In this document: piece after piece, positions 13,488 to 25,600 of the stretch
How the letters are laid out: each line of letters starts with the position of its first letter
Numbering within the stretch: position 1 is the stretch's first letter
NCBI RefSeq assembly: GCF_037975245.1
Contig: NC_092576.1
Coordinates: forward strand, 22,259,611-22,323,610
Source of the DNA: Apostichopus japonicus
Lineage: Eukaryota; Echinodermata; Holothuroidea; Aspidochirotida; Stichopodidae
Length of the DNA: 64,000 bases
Direction of reading: 5' to 3'
Translations under genes and position numbers: made by a program
Notes under the pieces: generated by a model
Seen by the model: the letters and a program-made list of their open reading frames with translations, nothing else
Databases searched by the model: none
What the model was told of the DNA's origin: nothing

Positions 13488-13668
13488 GCAACTACACCGG
13501 TACAAATATCCGGGCAGCTATACAGGAGCAGCTGCACAAGGGTATAGCTATACGTGTACAGCAATACAGGGAAAGCTAGAAAGGGCAGCTATACGGGGGT
13601 AGTTATACTGGGGCAGCTTTACGGGGCAGCAATACAGGGGAAGCTATACCAGGGAAGCTATACAAATT
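13488..13668. repeat. degenerate minisatellite, GGGGCAGCTATACA unit (left array)
   Basis: About a dozen degenerate units of 14-16 bp built on GGGGCAGCTATACA. The same unit forms a second array at 15720-16212 in the same orientation. Both belong to a region of copy 1 with no counterpart in copy 2. Confidence 0.85.
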
Positions 13669-14142
13669 GCCAAAGTGTCTGCATCCATTCGTTGCAACAA
13701 AGATATACCTGTTAAATATTACCCGAAGCTTTTCGTAAAGATATGTAGATGTGTGTGGAACTGTTTAAGACATGTTTAGTACACTAGTTTGTTATGATCG
13801 TATGATCTACTTTTGATCGAAGTTTTCTGTGAAGGCATTAATCAATAACATTGCAGAGAGACAAAGTTTCGTACAGGATGCATCACACATATGCGCCGTA
13901 GACCTATATGTATTATAACTATGTACACATTGCAGTGACGGAAAAATATCATACTGTACACTATACTGTTTTGCGTATGTTCATACACGACTGGTGAACT
14001 CGCGTCGTGAAGTTGATTTTAGTGTAGGCCTACCCATTCCACGAAACGAATTCCGATTTCAACAGAACGTTCACGAATCTTGGATAACGTAAACACGAAC
14101 TCAATAGAACGTAGCGTATGTATCATAAATAAGTCAACATAT

Positions 14143-14843
14143 CAGGCGCGTATCCAGGGGTAAGAAAAAGAGGAGAGAAAAAAAGAGAAGAAAAAAGAGA
14201 AAAAAGAGGGGGAAAAAGAGGAGGAGGAGAGGAAGGAAGGAAGGGAAAAGAAAAAGAAGAAAGAGAGAAAAAGGAGAAAAGGAGGAGTAAAAGAAAAACG
14301 CCAAGACACCTGGAAGAGAAGAAGAAACAGTGACATCATTACAGCGCTGATCCCTATTATATACACAGGGTAGCCAGTGACGGATCAATGATTTCGGAAG
14401 GGTCATGCGCCTCACCCTACCCCTAACATCGTCAACTCCATTTTTGACGTTTCCATTTTGTCCTCTCTCAATAATGTATATGTACATATATACTATATAT
14501 GGTCTTTCATAACGCGTGTGTGTGTATATGAAACCTGCTATGAAACCAACTGTGGCTGGTCTCGAACTCGACCGTGTCGTCGGGGAACATGACGCATTTT
14601 GGGAAGGGGGCGACTGCCTCACCCCACCCTCCACCCTTTGAGCATATTTATTTTATGATATCGTTATTAATTTCAAAATAAAAAATGCTTAGATGCAACT
14701 TACAAGGCCGGGGTAGTACCATTTCCAGCGATCTGGGAGGCATTTTCGGCCAAAAATTTTCTTGTACGCTTGGTGGCGCTACGCTTAGATAGTTTGCCAA
14801 CAGTCTTCGCCCCTCACTTGGCAAACTCCTCGCTACGCGCCTG
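14143..14843. mobile_element. candidate non-autonomous DNA element with 10-bp inverted ends
   Basis: CAGGCGCGTA at 14143 and its complement TACGCGCCTG ending at 14843 bracket about 700 bp. The interior includes a purine tract and near its right end (about 14720-14800) a core shared with other elements in this window (ATTTTCTTGTACGC... GGTGGCGCT... AGATAGT). I found no matching target duplication, so the exact borders are uncertain. Confidence 0.45.
14162..14287. repeat. 126-nt uninterrupted polypurine tract
   Basis: Every base from 14162 to 14287 on the + strand is A or G. Such tracts can form triplex (H-DNA) structures. The long minus-strand open frame here (phenylalanine, leucine and serine runs) is a composition artefact. 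Confidence 0.95.
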
Positions 14844-15369
14844 CTCGAACTTGTAAAGCAAACAGCAGATATCACCTTATATCAATGAGCATGAAAATGG
14901 TGTTCCAAGATGAACAGCCTCAAAACTGTCTATGCGTGAAGTCATGGGCGTAGGAGCCCAATTTGACTTGGGGCTGTAACGACTTGCCCGAAAAAAAATA
15001 ACCAAAAATATTTGCGCGCTCCGCGCGCGTTCAACATGTTACTGTCAATATCATATAAGCCAGCATCGGTTATTACATCTTATGCCATCGTGTACCTTGC
15101 GATCCGTGAAAGTTGCGTAGTATCCCGCGGGATGCTAATGTAAACAACAAAATGTCTTATGTAGATGGGGATGACCTTAAAAAGTGGGGCAGACAGGTAT
15201 TGTGCTGCGACGTAGAAACACCTACAAAAGCAATGATCCACAATATGCGATGAGGTCGAACATGATTTGTGACTGGTGACAATCTTAAAAAAGGTTATGG
15301 ATATAAAAAAAAAAACTATTGGGAAATACTTGGTTCTCAGGCAAAAGTGTACATTTGGTTGGTCATTTT

Positions 15370-15545
15370 TAAGCCTGAGAAGTGCCATTTCCGGTGATCT
15401 AGGGGGTATCAAAACCAGAAAATTTTCTTGTACGCTGCGCGCCAACCGATGGTGGCGCTCCTCCTAGATAGTAATTGGCACCCCCCGGGTCAGAAAATCC
15501 TGGATACGTCACTGCATATGATCCAAGCATGAATAGTAAGGTCAG
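15370..15545. mobile_element. repeat-element fragment with the conserved GGTGGCGCT core
   Basis: Contains CATTTCCGG, AAAATTTTCTTGTACGC, CGCCAACCGATGGTGGCGCT and AGATAGT in the same order as at 59200-59300 (same strand) and 63780-63870. The sequence ends with a GATACGTCACTGCA edge. It is a truncated relative of the hAT-like MITE family. Confidence 0.6.
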
Positions 15546-15719
15546 GGAATTTGAAGGGAAACACCTAACTAGACTTATTCAGTATCTGTGTGTTATTCAG
15601 GGTATGTCTTCGAAATTCCATGCGATGATCATTATTGATGCTGACGTTACGTGCAATCTAATTGGCTGAAAACCCTGTAATTGAAAACCTATTTGGGTAA
15701 AAAAATGGCATGCGGGACC

Positions 15720-16212
15720 GATATACGGCAGCAGATATACAGGGGCAGCAATAAAGGGGCAGCTATACTGGGACAGTTATACTGGGGCAGTAATACAGGT
15801 TCAGATATACATGTCAGCTTTACAGAGTCAGCTATACAGGGACAGCTGCACAAGGGCAACGATACGGGGCAGCTCGACGGTGCAACTACACAGGGGCAGC
15901 TTTACAAGGGAAGCTATGCGGGGCAGCAAAACGAGGGAAACTAGACGGGCAGCTATACGTTGACAGCTATACGGGGGTAGCTATATTGTGGCAGCTTTAC
16001 AAGGCAGCTATACAGGGGCGGCTATACAGGGGCAGTAATACAGGGGCAGCTATACAGGGGCAGCTTTAGGGGTAGCTATACGAAGGCAGCTACATTAATA
16101 TACAGGACAGCTATACAGGGGCAGCTATACAGGGGCAGCTATACAGGGGCAGCCATCCAGGGACGCTATGCAGGGGCAGCTATACAGGGGCAGCTACATT
16201 AATCTACAGGTT
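15720..16212. repeat. minisatellite, GGGGCAGCTATACA unit (right array)
   Basis: About 30 units of 14-16 bp. The most regular part is about 16100-16195, with perfect consecutive copies of ACAGGGGCAGCTAT. It is the partner of the 13488-13668 array. Open frames through it are repeat artefacts. Confidence 0.9.
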
Positions 16213-17170
16213 CGGTTAAATTGAGTGTTATACGATTGTTACAACTGTTCTATGTGCTGTGGTTAATATATCACCGAAAAAAAACACCTAACATTGTCAA
16301 TGAAATTCTACGGTCATCGGAATCCGTACTTGAAGCTTGTTGGATGTACATAGACAACCCACACAAATAGAAACACAGCACATACATCAACATATTGCAC
16401 AATATGTAACAAACCTGTAGTATAAAGGTATAACTTTTAGTTATATAGGCCTAAGTGTACAATACTCGTAAATCAACGGCGTTATTGATATGGAAGTGAT
16501 ACAGGTGTGTGAATATTAAACTAAGTGTTGTTAGCACTGAATGATATTCCGGAAACAATGCCCTCAACATCCGCCCCATCTGTTCTCTTTTACAGCCCCG
16601 ATCCTTCCATATTCTCATCCTTTCTGGCACAGCGATTTGAATTCCGCTTTTCTACGAAAGTATCTTTGCATGCATTACAGCAGCCACGAAATGAGTTTTA
16701 GAGTTTATAGAAATGATAAATCATCAACAATATAACATTTTTTATCGAACGTTATGGCGGAGTGAAGCTAAGAACAGGATTATATTGATTGTGTTCCTTA
16801 TGCTTTAATCTTAATATCCTACTCAATAGTTTGCATTGTTATTAGTATGTACTTGATGAGAATTGTTTCAATAATTAAATAGTTATTTGAGTAATGAGGG
16901 AAACACGGGCTACATTCAGGATCAGAAGGAAGTAAATTAGACCGAAGTTCTGCAATAGAAGCAAGAGGAAGGGATCTAGAAGTCACGTTATATTAAAAAT
17001 ATTAGATTGCAACCCCTCCTTCCTCCCCCCCTTATATTTCTTACATCAATCAATTACATTTAACCTACCCATGTTATTAAGTACTATATTAATACTAATA
17101 ATCAATGAAGAAACAGAGGGCGGACATGTATCATCAGCATTACCTGCCATAAAGGTTAATTTTATCTTAC

Positions 17171-17223
17171 CTGCCATAGACCGGTCTGAAAATTTAGACG
17201 GCGATGAGGGATAACATTCCAAA
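17171..17223 (-). CDS. locus A 'W exon' (A3), 53 nt
   Basis: On the minus strand, acceptor TTTATTTATACAG and donor GTAAGATA enclose 53 nt. Read with two leading bases (phase 1 in) it gives WNVIPHRRLNFQTGLWQ and ends in phase 0. The pattern W...LN-aromatic/aliphatic-Q-[ST]-G-x-W-[EQ] recurs in C3 (59699-59644) and B3 (41436-41378), all in the same phase. A3 is one codon shorter than C3. It connects A2 (phase 1 out) to A4 (phase 0 in). No named domain recognised; position suggests a C-terminal cap after the LRR region. Confidence 0.7.
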
Positions 17224-17394
17224 CTGTATAAATAAAACGAAAGAGGCTAATGTCAAGTATCAGTGCATACTTACATTTCATTGGTCTGGAATGTAATCGT
17301 AAACATTATGATAACCGGATTGATGTGGCCCTCGATAAAAACTTTACATCAGCTGAGTATCAATCTAGTTGACTCCTTAAATCTGATCTTATCA

Positions 17395-17570
17395 GTTCAC
17401 TATCATTATCATCTCAGTAATAGGGCTGATCAGTTTGTAATCCTTATATCTCAGTAAGATTACCGATCAGTTTACTATCATTATCATCTCGGTTTTAAAC
17501 CTAATCAGTTAACAACAATTATCCTCTGAGTTATATAACCAATCAGTTTAGCATTGTTATCATCTCATGA
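17395..17570. repeat. diverged copies of a 75-bp (38+37) repeat
   Basis: About two diverged copies of the repeat built from half-units 'TCAGTTTACTATCATTATCATCTCAG...' and 'TCAGTTTATAATCCTTATATCTCAG...'. The same intronic repeat is expanded to about six copies at 44735-45195 and is about two copies at 59880-60050. Confidence 0.8.
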
Positions 17571-18241
17571 ATATAACAGATCAATTGTCATCTTATCCAA
17601 AATAACACATGTGAAACAAGTCAAATAGGAACGAATTTTGGACTACGTTAAGAAACCAAATAGTCAAGTATTCGATGCTCAGATCAAGATGTAATAATCC
17701 ATGAGACGATGAACTGATCAGAGAGCACTCAATATCATGAAATCCACTATAACAATAGAAAAAAAACTTAAAATTATTTGTAATTACTTTATTGAGTAAA
17801 AGGAAAGGATGGAGCTACAAGACTAGACACATCATGTCATAATCACGTGATCACCTTTCAATGCCGTAAGAGTATGTCGGTTGTATAAACTAAGGTGCAT
17901 ATATCTTTTTTTTTTAGCCATTTTCTTAGGTATGTTTGTTTTCAACAGTATTAAGACATCAATATTTCTACTTGTACATTATGGAGGGGAGGGAGGCGGG
18001 GGGAAGTGTAATCTAACATCGTGTTACTTAGATTGACATACGCAAATATAACATTGAACAATAACACTGTCCAAATGTATAAGACGTTTCAAGAAACGTT
18101 TACGTTAAAGTTTGTGACACGCCACTCCCCCGTTTGCATGCATTTAAACTCGCGTTCTCAAATAATGATAGGAAAATTATATTTCTTGTATACAAATACC
18201 GTGTTAGTGAAGGCAAATATCTCTTTTACTATCAAATTAGT

Positions 18242-20132
18242 CCAGGGCTTGACTTGAGCCTCAAAAAGGGCATTGCAAAAGTGCCATTGGTAGTTTCCAA
18301 TTGTGAAGGGCATGACGGCAAAAATGAATCTGAGTAAGGGCACCGACGGCATTTATGGTCTATGCAAGTTTTACGCATTAAAAGTGTCTAATCAGGCCGG
18401 AATAGTGAATCGGAATTGCCAAAAATGTTAAATCTTCACGTGGTTGATATTTAGTTTAAAGGGCAGCGCGAAGCACTTTTACCCATAAGTACAAATAAGT
18501 CATCAATCACCGAGTGGCATGATACAAGGGACACCATCGTGTAACAAATGCATTGAACGTTGAATCATTTTACGGATGAACAAAATACGTTTCGTCCTTT
18601 TGTAAAAAAAAATGTTTTGATTTTTTTTTTAGCACTACAATTCGCATCTGGGGGGGGGGAGGGGCAGCTGGGGGCGAAAATTTATCACAATTAACGTCAA
18701 GCCACCTCATATATGAGGAAAACCCAGAACCCATCACTTGCAATAGAAAACACAGATTTGCTTACTTTTAATCACGTATTGTTTCGTGTAAACACCGAAA
18801 ACGAAAATATTATACCGATAATAGGCACTCGAAGATGGGGGTGGGGGGAGGGGCACGTGCCCTCCCAACAATTTCGTAACCCCTCCAGATGCCCCACTCT
18901 ACCCCTCCCCCAGATGCGAATTGTAGTGTTCAAAACAGAACTAAAACAACAACAATTTTTACAAAGAACGAACGTATTATGTTCATCAGTAAACTTTTTT
19001 TCCACCGACCATGACAATAACCAGTTGTTTTCTCACTAACAAGGTCACAGAGGCCCAGGCGTGAACCGCTAGAGTTTAAACTTTACATCCACCATGCATG
19101 AATTTAAATTTCATATTTTCACCACTCTTATTTAAAACATTATCAAAGCATCTTGAACATAAAGTTACTTCAAGTTGCAAAATCTAGCACCAGATTACAT
19201 CGAAGGACCCACAATTAATCAAACATTTCTAAAGGGGAGGGGATTCCCACTCCCCTTAGACCCATCCCCGGAAAGCATTCACAAACACCCCCCTCCCCCC
19301 AATCAGGTTGAATTGTCTGACGAAGACACTGGTGCTTTGCTCTCACAGTTATAGTTGCTGTATACGTTCGTGATTCAAGCGTAAATATTGAAAGAATTCT
19401 CACAATTATTTTTCTTTTCATTTGTTTATATTATAGAAGATAAGACTGGCAAGGGAAATTACGGGATGTAATATTGACGGGGTATATAACCAAAAGAATT
19501 AATCGACGGTGGTTATTATGCGATCGTGCAGCGGTTAGTAGCTCTACAGGATACGCAACTATCTTTACAACTTACTGTCGACCTAAATCGACTTAAAAAG
19601 TGGAGTACACTATTTCTACTGGTGTTCTCGTGTTAACATTCCCGCCATAGAAATTGAAGTTCTATTTCTATGATTCCCGCCCAGTGTATAGCCGAATACA
19701 TGTAGGAACCTAAATTGACTAAAGCAAGTCCAAATTTCAGGCTACAAAATCAATGGGATTTTACTGTGAGATTTCCCTTGCACACTTAACTCAATGGAGA
19801 AGTCCCATTGACTTACTGTGGAAGTAAAAAAAAACGTCGAATAGTTAAGTCCTTGCGAAGAAAGCTTAAAGAACGATATCAACGACATTTATGTTTGAAC
19901 TGTATGTATGATATATACAGGTGGCCGCCGAAATTCATGAGAAAGTGAAAAAATAGGCTACTGCATTGCGAAGGATGAATCAAACAAAATCTCAGCAAGT
20001 ATTTTGGGTTACTCTATAGGGTAACTTAGTGTACTACTCGCAATGACGCAATGCACAGGGCACCGACGGCAAAACATAAAGGGCATGACGGAATACAGCT
20101 AGGGCACGGCGGCTTTTTGCCCTGTGAGTCTC
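18242..20132. mobile_element. candidate DNA-element insertion specific to copy 1
   Basis: Sequence absent from copies 2 and 3. Both ends carry the motifs GGGCATGACGG and GGGCACCGACGGCA in the same orientation (18308 and 18338; 20058 and 20086), and the outermost bases are CAGGGC and GCCCTG. No target duplication was identified and no transposase frame was seen, so class and borders are uncertain. Confidence 0.5.
18633..18928. mobile_element. nested foldback MITE with at least 22-bp perfect inverted ends
   Basis: CACTACAATTCGCATCTGGG at 18633 is repeated in inverse complement ending at 18928, continuing into a G-run / C-run. A GGCACGTGCC palindrome lies inside. It sits within the larger copy-1-specific insertion. 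Flanking TGTTTTGA / TCAAAACA extends the inverted symmetry. Confidence 0.8.
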
Positions 20133-20583
20133 ACTATGCGTACACTCGTAACTTAACGAATACCAAAAGATGTGCGTACGATAAGGAAAATAAATAATTA
20201 TATTTCTGTTGATAATTTAACTCAGTTTCTGCTTCGTTGCCATGACAAATATATGAAACAAAATTAATAGGTGCCCGTTCTACCACCACCACGAATTTCA
20301 AGCTAACACAGCATTGTAAAGAAGTTATGGCACAATGTTGCGTTTCGGCTCAGATATTAGCCATAACATAAGTCAAACTATGCTTCAGAAGGTATCATTG
20401 AAGTCTAAAGTGAACCCTTTTCTGGAGAAGGCCCACAGACCCCCTCCCCGCCCCGAAAGCATGTTGGTTTTATCAATTCCCTGTACAAAAAAAGAACGAG
20501 TGTCTTATCTTTGCATTGATAACGTCTTCGATGTTATCATACTGAGCTAATGTTACCCATTAGGATATTTCAATTCAATTCAA

Positions 20584-20608
20584 CGTACGGACATCTATAG
20601 TCCGTACG
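20584..20608. other. 9-bp perfect hairpin (copy 1 version)
   Basis: CGTACGGAC and GTCCGTACG flank a 7-nt loop. The matching positions in copies 2 and 3 (61046-61067 and 46189-46210) keep a stem but with GTAGGG pairing CCCTAC, a compensatory C-G to G-C change. Confidence 0.6.
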
Positions 20609-20899
20609 GCTCTGTTACATTATTGGTCTATGTCTAGTGTTTGCTTATACTTTTACAAAGGGATCACGGACGAGAACTAAATAATACAGTAAGCCTATAC
20701 TTTTCTCCGAGATTTCATATATCACTAATCCTGGGTTATACCAGTCCCCTTGCTTTAGTACGCATAATTTAAATCAATACTATCTTGTATGTGAATCAAC
20801 AACAATCAACAAGTCAAAAGACTTTCACATAGTTGGTTAAGCCTTTAAATAAATGTAAACAGTTTGAAACGTGTCCATATGACGTCATTGTGACAATAC

Positions 20900-20976
20900 C
20901 TTTCACATGTCTTGATTTCAAGGATGATGGAATGGATCCAACCGGAATAGTGTTTGGCAGATTGTATTCCTGAAAC
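20900..20976 (-). CDS. locus A 77-nt exon (A2), end of LRR region
   Basis: On the minus strand, acceptor CTCTCCATAG and donor GTATTGTC enclose 77 nt, phase 2 in and phase 1 out. It encodes 25 complete codons starting FQEYNLPNTIPVG and ending SSLKSRHVK. It completes the split codon of LRR exon A1 and continues into A3. C2 (61952-61876) and B2 (42684-42608) have identical length and phase and a shared pattern F..[YC].LP......[GE]S[IL]P...[KR]SR.[VI]K. Against C2, ten of eleven nucleotide differences change an amino acid, concentrated in the first half. Probably the last LRR segment, by position. Confidence 0.72.
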
Positions 20977-22149
20977 CTATGGAGAGAAGTAAAGTAATCA
21001 TCGTGTAAGATGTAGAAGACGTAGAGGAATGTCCTCCTAGTCAGGTTTAATGTTTACCAAATCAATAAAAATAAGCAAAGTTAACAACAAATAAGAAGGA
21101 AATAATCACACCTGATTGATAATAATGAGCATTGTTTCAACGATTGCACGAAAAATAAATTAGAATGGGTATATTAATGTAGATAATAATGATGATAATT
21201 GGAACTGCTGTTTGTATATGTAAATTATGATTGATAGTAATAGTGACATGTACAGTGTTTTTTTTTATCGTTCAGACACGTATAAATACAATAGTGTACA
21301 CAACAAACGTAGTATTACAAGTTCCTGGTAACAACCGCATGCCCTATTTCGTTCTGATCACGTGATTTACATCGTGTTCTATTTTTTGGTAAATTTATTG
21401 ATTTTATATATCGTCTTCGTGACTCATCACTTAAACGTCTGAGATTGGTCGAGAATACTGGTAAAAATATGAAATGTAGAATAAAAATCTTAATGCTGAA
21501 ATAATATTTTGTAATCTTAAAATAGTTTAAAAAGCTACAAAGTAAGTTTTCAGCGCTATGGAGGGATGACAAACCTGCAAAAACTTACACTGAAACGGAG
21601 GAAGAATGGCAGGGACAGGAGGGTCGAGAACATAGCAACATTCTTTACTGGGCGCAATAACTGGTCCTTTCGGGTTATTTTAGTAGAAAGTTAAATTCAA
21701 ACTGTTAGAATTCCATTGCAAAGCAGATATACCCAATGTCCCTAATTATTTAAGTATTTATTTAATATCACACTTTTATAATGTTATCACATTGCATTCG
21801 TTTTTTTGTTGTCATTGATCCAAATCCAATTTTACAAAGTTAAAACATTTTTGTTGAGTTGATATGAGTTTCCCTGACCACTACACTATCATATTTTCTT
21901 ATCCAACTATGTTCTCAATGAATAGCCGCATGTGCCCAAAATATCCGACGTCCTTCAAACCAAGGAGTTGTCACAACTTCCTATTCATACTTTATTAAAA
22001 GCCACACTAATGCGATATTCGTTGATTTTTAAAAGAAAGTCCTATTGGAAGGTAGAGGCACAAATGCTGAAGTTCAGTGGAGCATGTGACTTTGATTTGA
22101 CGAAAGAAACCATTTAACCGTCAAATTATCTGAAACCTCTCAAAATAAA

Positions 22150-22660
22150 ACTCTGCAGGGACGTAGTCAGGCTTTTGGTGTGTTGGGGGGGGGGGGGGGA
22201 GTCAACTTTCTGTCCCCATTTGCAGGCAGATAGCGTTGGATAGCCATCCTGGGGGAGGAGATGTGATAGGAGGGGAAGCCCCCCTCCCATTTTGAAAAAT
22301 TTTGTTTCTCGAAAAGGGCTTAGATGCCAAATGGTGCTATCATTTGCATTGTTTGAAGTACAATCGCAACCTTAAATTAACTATTTTTGGTACAAAAGCT
22401 TTAGCAAGTTAAGGAGATAAAAAAGAAAAAAGAAACAATTGGGAATACAAATATATGGTCACTCAGAGTGACACTGCTAACGCGAGCGTAGTTTTTAGGA
22501 ATACCGATCAATACATTTTACTTCGTGGTTGCCCCCTCCCCCCCTCCCTCGCAAGTAGCGCACATATTCGTGAGGTGACTTTTCATTTCGTTCTCTTTAG
22601 TAGTTGCCTACCCCCCCCCCCCCACAAAAAAAGAAGAAAAACATGATGAATGCTGCAGGA
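22150..22660. repeat. G/C-run-rich interspersed repeat
   Basis: Contains poly-G and poly-C runs and the string TCCTGGGGGAGG...CCCTCCC.TTTGAAAA followed by CAAATGGTGCTATCATTTGC. A clearly related segment is at 48180-48430 (CAAAATGGTGCTGTCATTTGC), so this is an interspersed family. No coding content. Confidence 0.6.
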
Positions 22661-25600
22661 AACCTATAGAGAATTAGGTATGGAATGACAAGAAAGTCAA
22701 CGGCATTGTTCCTTGGCTTGGAATATACTCATCCACTGACGTAGACCTGATGCTGAAATAATATAGTTGCATTTTTTTCAGTGTCAGATCTGTGTAGAGA
22801 ACATTGCGCATGGGCGTAGATCCGTTTCAAACGTGTAGGGTCCGAACCAGCTAAAACTGTGCTGTGTGAAAATTTTAAATTCAATTGGAACATGCATCTT
22901 CAAAAGTGAAGGGGAAACGACCACTCCCCAACCCCCCCCCCCTCATGGGTTCTACGCCCATGCTTTGACCTAATTGATAGGTGTCACCTTGTTAATATCA
23001 ATACTATACTAAATAAAAGATTAATCCATTTGGTACTGCTGAGAAAATGTAGTTTCGAGCTTTCTACTTGTTGTGCCCTGTTGACCTCAAATAACTTTTA
23101 AACTTCCCAAATAAAGATAATCTACTCACTATTGACAGTATTCTACCAAGTATGAAATTAATCCACTCCTATTAAATATAGGAGATGACGAATCGAAAAA
23201 ATTCGAACCTGATAACGTTAAGTCGCAAAGCAGGTCGTTTTCTCTTTATTTTAAGCGCTATCTCCAAAGACTGCTCCTTCTCTCATCATTGGCCCATGAC
23301 CTAGGTTCGAGCGTATTAATACATATAATTTTTCTACCCCTGCGCCCTGCCCACACCCCACGCGCTACGCCACTGTTACTATTTGCATTCCTTTCCACAA
23401 ATTGAAACATTTGAATATTTTCAACAAAGTTTACTTTACACCGGTACTTATGAAGTACATGTTTTATCTTTTTTAATTATTTTTTAGCCAAATAGCAATT
23501 TTTAGACATGAAGGCACTTGTTACAAGAACACAACAACAAGAAGGCACTTATAATTACAAAGTTAGGAACTGGTACTTCCCATTAACAAACGGAGGCCAA
23601 TTTTCAGGGTGATCAGAAGAGTGGAGAAGTATGTGCCCAAATCAACCCTCCCAGTTTTTTCACGGCTCCGTCGCACCGGACACGGTAAATGGACGGTTAC
23701 ATTGCAAACATTTGCAGTGAAGTCTACATTCTACTGGTAGCTACAGGGTTAATCGAACAAATATATATGGATCTTGGTGTGACATGTGGGGAGTTTACAA
23801 TACTCTTCTTTACCTCTTTTCAGCAATCCGCTGGGGTCATACCTGAACAAATATTACTATTTACAAGCAAAAGCATTCAAAGATCGACTCCACACATATC
23901 TTACATTGGGCCGATATAAATTAACCGAGCCGGTGGTAAGGACAGAGGGAGGGTTTGAAACTTTGTACTTTTGTGATATCATATGATTTTCATTTTGATT
24001 GCTATTAGTTTGCTGAAATATTGTCAAGTGAGAAATTTGTTACAATACCACGCTCCCCTTCCAATATTGCGACTCATCAAGCCAAGCAGTATTTCAGTCT
24101 GTCTAAGCTAACCTGTGCCGAGACCTTAATCATAAATCCAGTATGTATTATGTGAAAAGAATATTTGACAGCCCTGCTAGAATGTTGTTCCCTTCAAAAT
24201 CTAAGAGAAGTATGATGTGCATATATAAACATATTGTCTGTGGTATTCCTTAGTACAACAAGTTTAGTATGGCGAGCACGAAATGAAATTATCTGGATTA
24301 ACTGTTAACAGATAGTGAATAATATCCAATTAATATGTTCAAGTCTAGCTCAGTATTTTCTTACAGTATACCTGCATTGCCAAGCTCTATGAAAAGCACC
24401 ACTTCGCCCAATGGAAAGAAAATATGTAGGTAACGTACCTTGTATCTAATTAGCATAATAAACGTATATTAACCAAACTGATGCAAGTTTTGCTTCGTGT
24501 AATAGTTCTTTCTTTACAATCGTTTCTTTTCTGTATCTATGTATAATGGCTGGGGAAAAGAGGCCCTTTTGAATGTTTCATTATACAATTTAACGGCCAC
24601 AGCGGACATAACAATGTAATGTACACTTGTAAGCTATATCATTTATATATTGTTGAACTTTTAATAATTTATATTGTATCGAACAAACCGTTCATTGGTC
24701 AACCTCTCCGCTGCTACAGCATTGAAAATATTAACTTAAGTTTATTTGTTCATACAATGGGTCCCACCGTTTAGACCTCTCCCAGCGGACGCAAGCCATA
24801 TTTTGAGCCCCCCCCCCACTTTTCGGAAAAATAGTCATGTCAATGTAAGCCTTAACAAAATTAATTTATCTGACTCTCAGACGACGAAAAAAAGACGATA
24901 ATTTCCCCACACACTACTGAGGCTGGTCACGTGCCTGGTTGAAATATCAATACAGTTAAATCTAAATGATGTCAATGTTTTATACTGTAAATGCGTAAGT
25001 ATCAAACTTGAGAGAAACAATCAATATCGATGAGAAGAATATTACAAAGTGTTGGGAATTTGTTTCAATCTCGGTATCAATGTCGAGAGAACACTATACA
25101 TTTTACTATAAAGTACTTTTTTCGAATAGTTTTTGTTAAAGATAGAAATCTATGTTCGATACAGTATGTACACAACTTTCTCTGGCATATAGTATGCCTA
25201 GATTGTCTATGCGTAAGGAAAATCCCGGATGTGCGACCGACTGGATGTAATAACCCACATATCTCTACTTCCTGTATTCCCAGTAACACAACACATCTCA
25301 TTCGGTTTCTTTTCTGTTTTTGTTTTACTTTCCTATTTTTTTTACTTGGCGACCACGTGACTATCACAATATACTAATATAACGTGTTAATCAGCATACC
25401 AACATGATTCACTTAAAACATCGCAAATCATGACGCAATGAACTCATTTAAACATGACCTTACTCTCTTGTTTTAATCTCAGTATCAAACAGTTCGTGAA
25501 CCGTATCGACTTTACTTTTGAGTGGGTGGGGATTGGAGGGGGGTATTAAAGAATTCGATATCTAGTAGCTTTGCTGAGACGGATATTGTATTGTCATTGT

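Larger units (their letters stand above)
6627..22232. repeat. large segmental duplication, copy 1
   Basis: Collinear with 46878-62720 in the same orientation. Long near-identical stretches occur throughout, for example 9190-9275 against 52530-52614 (two differences in about 86 bases by eye) and 21000-21180 against 61980-62160. Homology is broken by insertions specific to one copy (in this copy: 7074-7693, about 13470-16600, and about 18150-20265). A further block at 26700-26935 matches 62725-62940. Locus A exons A2-A5 lie in or beside this copy. Confidence 0.9.

Noticed and set aside
14134-14634. 166-codon minus-strand open frame rich in F, L and S
   Set aside because: It reads the complement of the polypurine tract and MITE sequence; no family motif and no splice context.
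18242-20132. Assignment of the copy-1 insertion to hAT
   Set aside because: The outer CAGGGC/GCCCTG bases fit, but I found no 8-bp duplication, so only a generic DNA-element call is given.
25030-25377. Overlapping open frames of about 100 codons on both strands
   Set aside because: Neither shows a recognised motif, and the copy-1-only segment has no counterpart to test conservation. They are probably chance frames.
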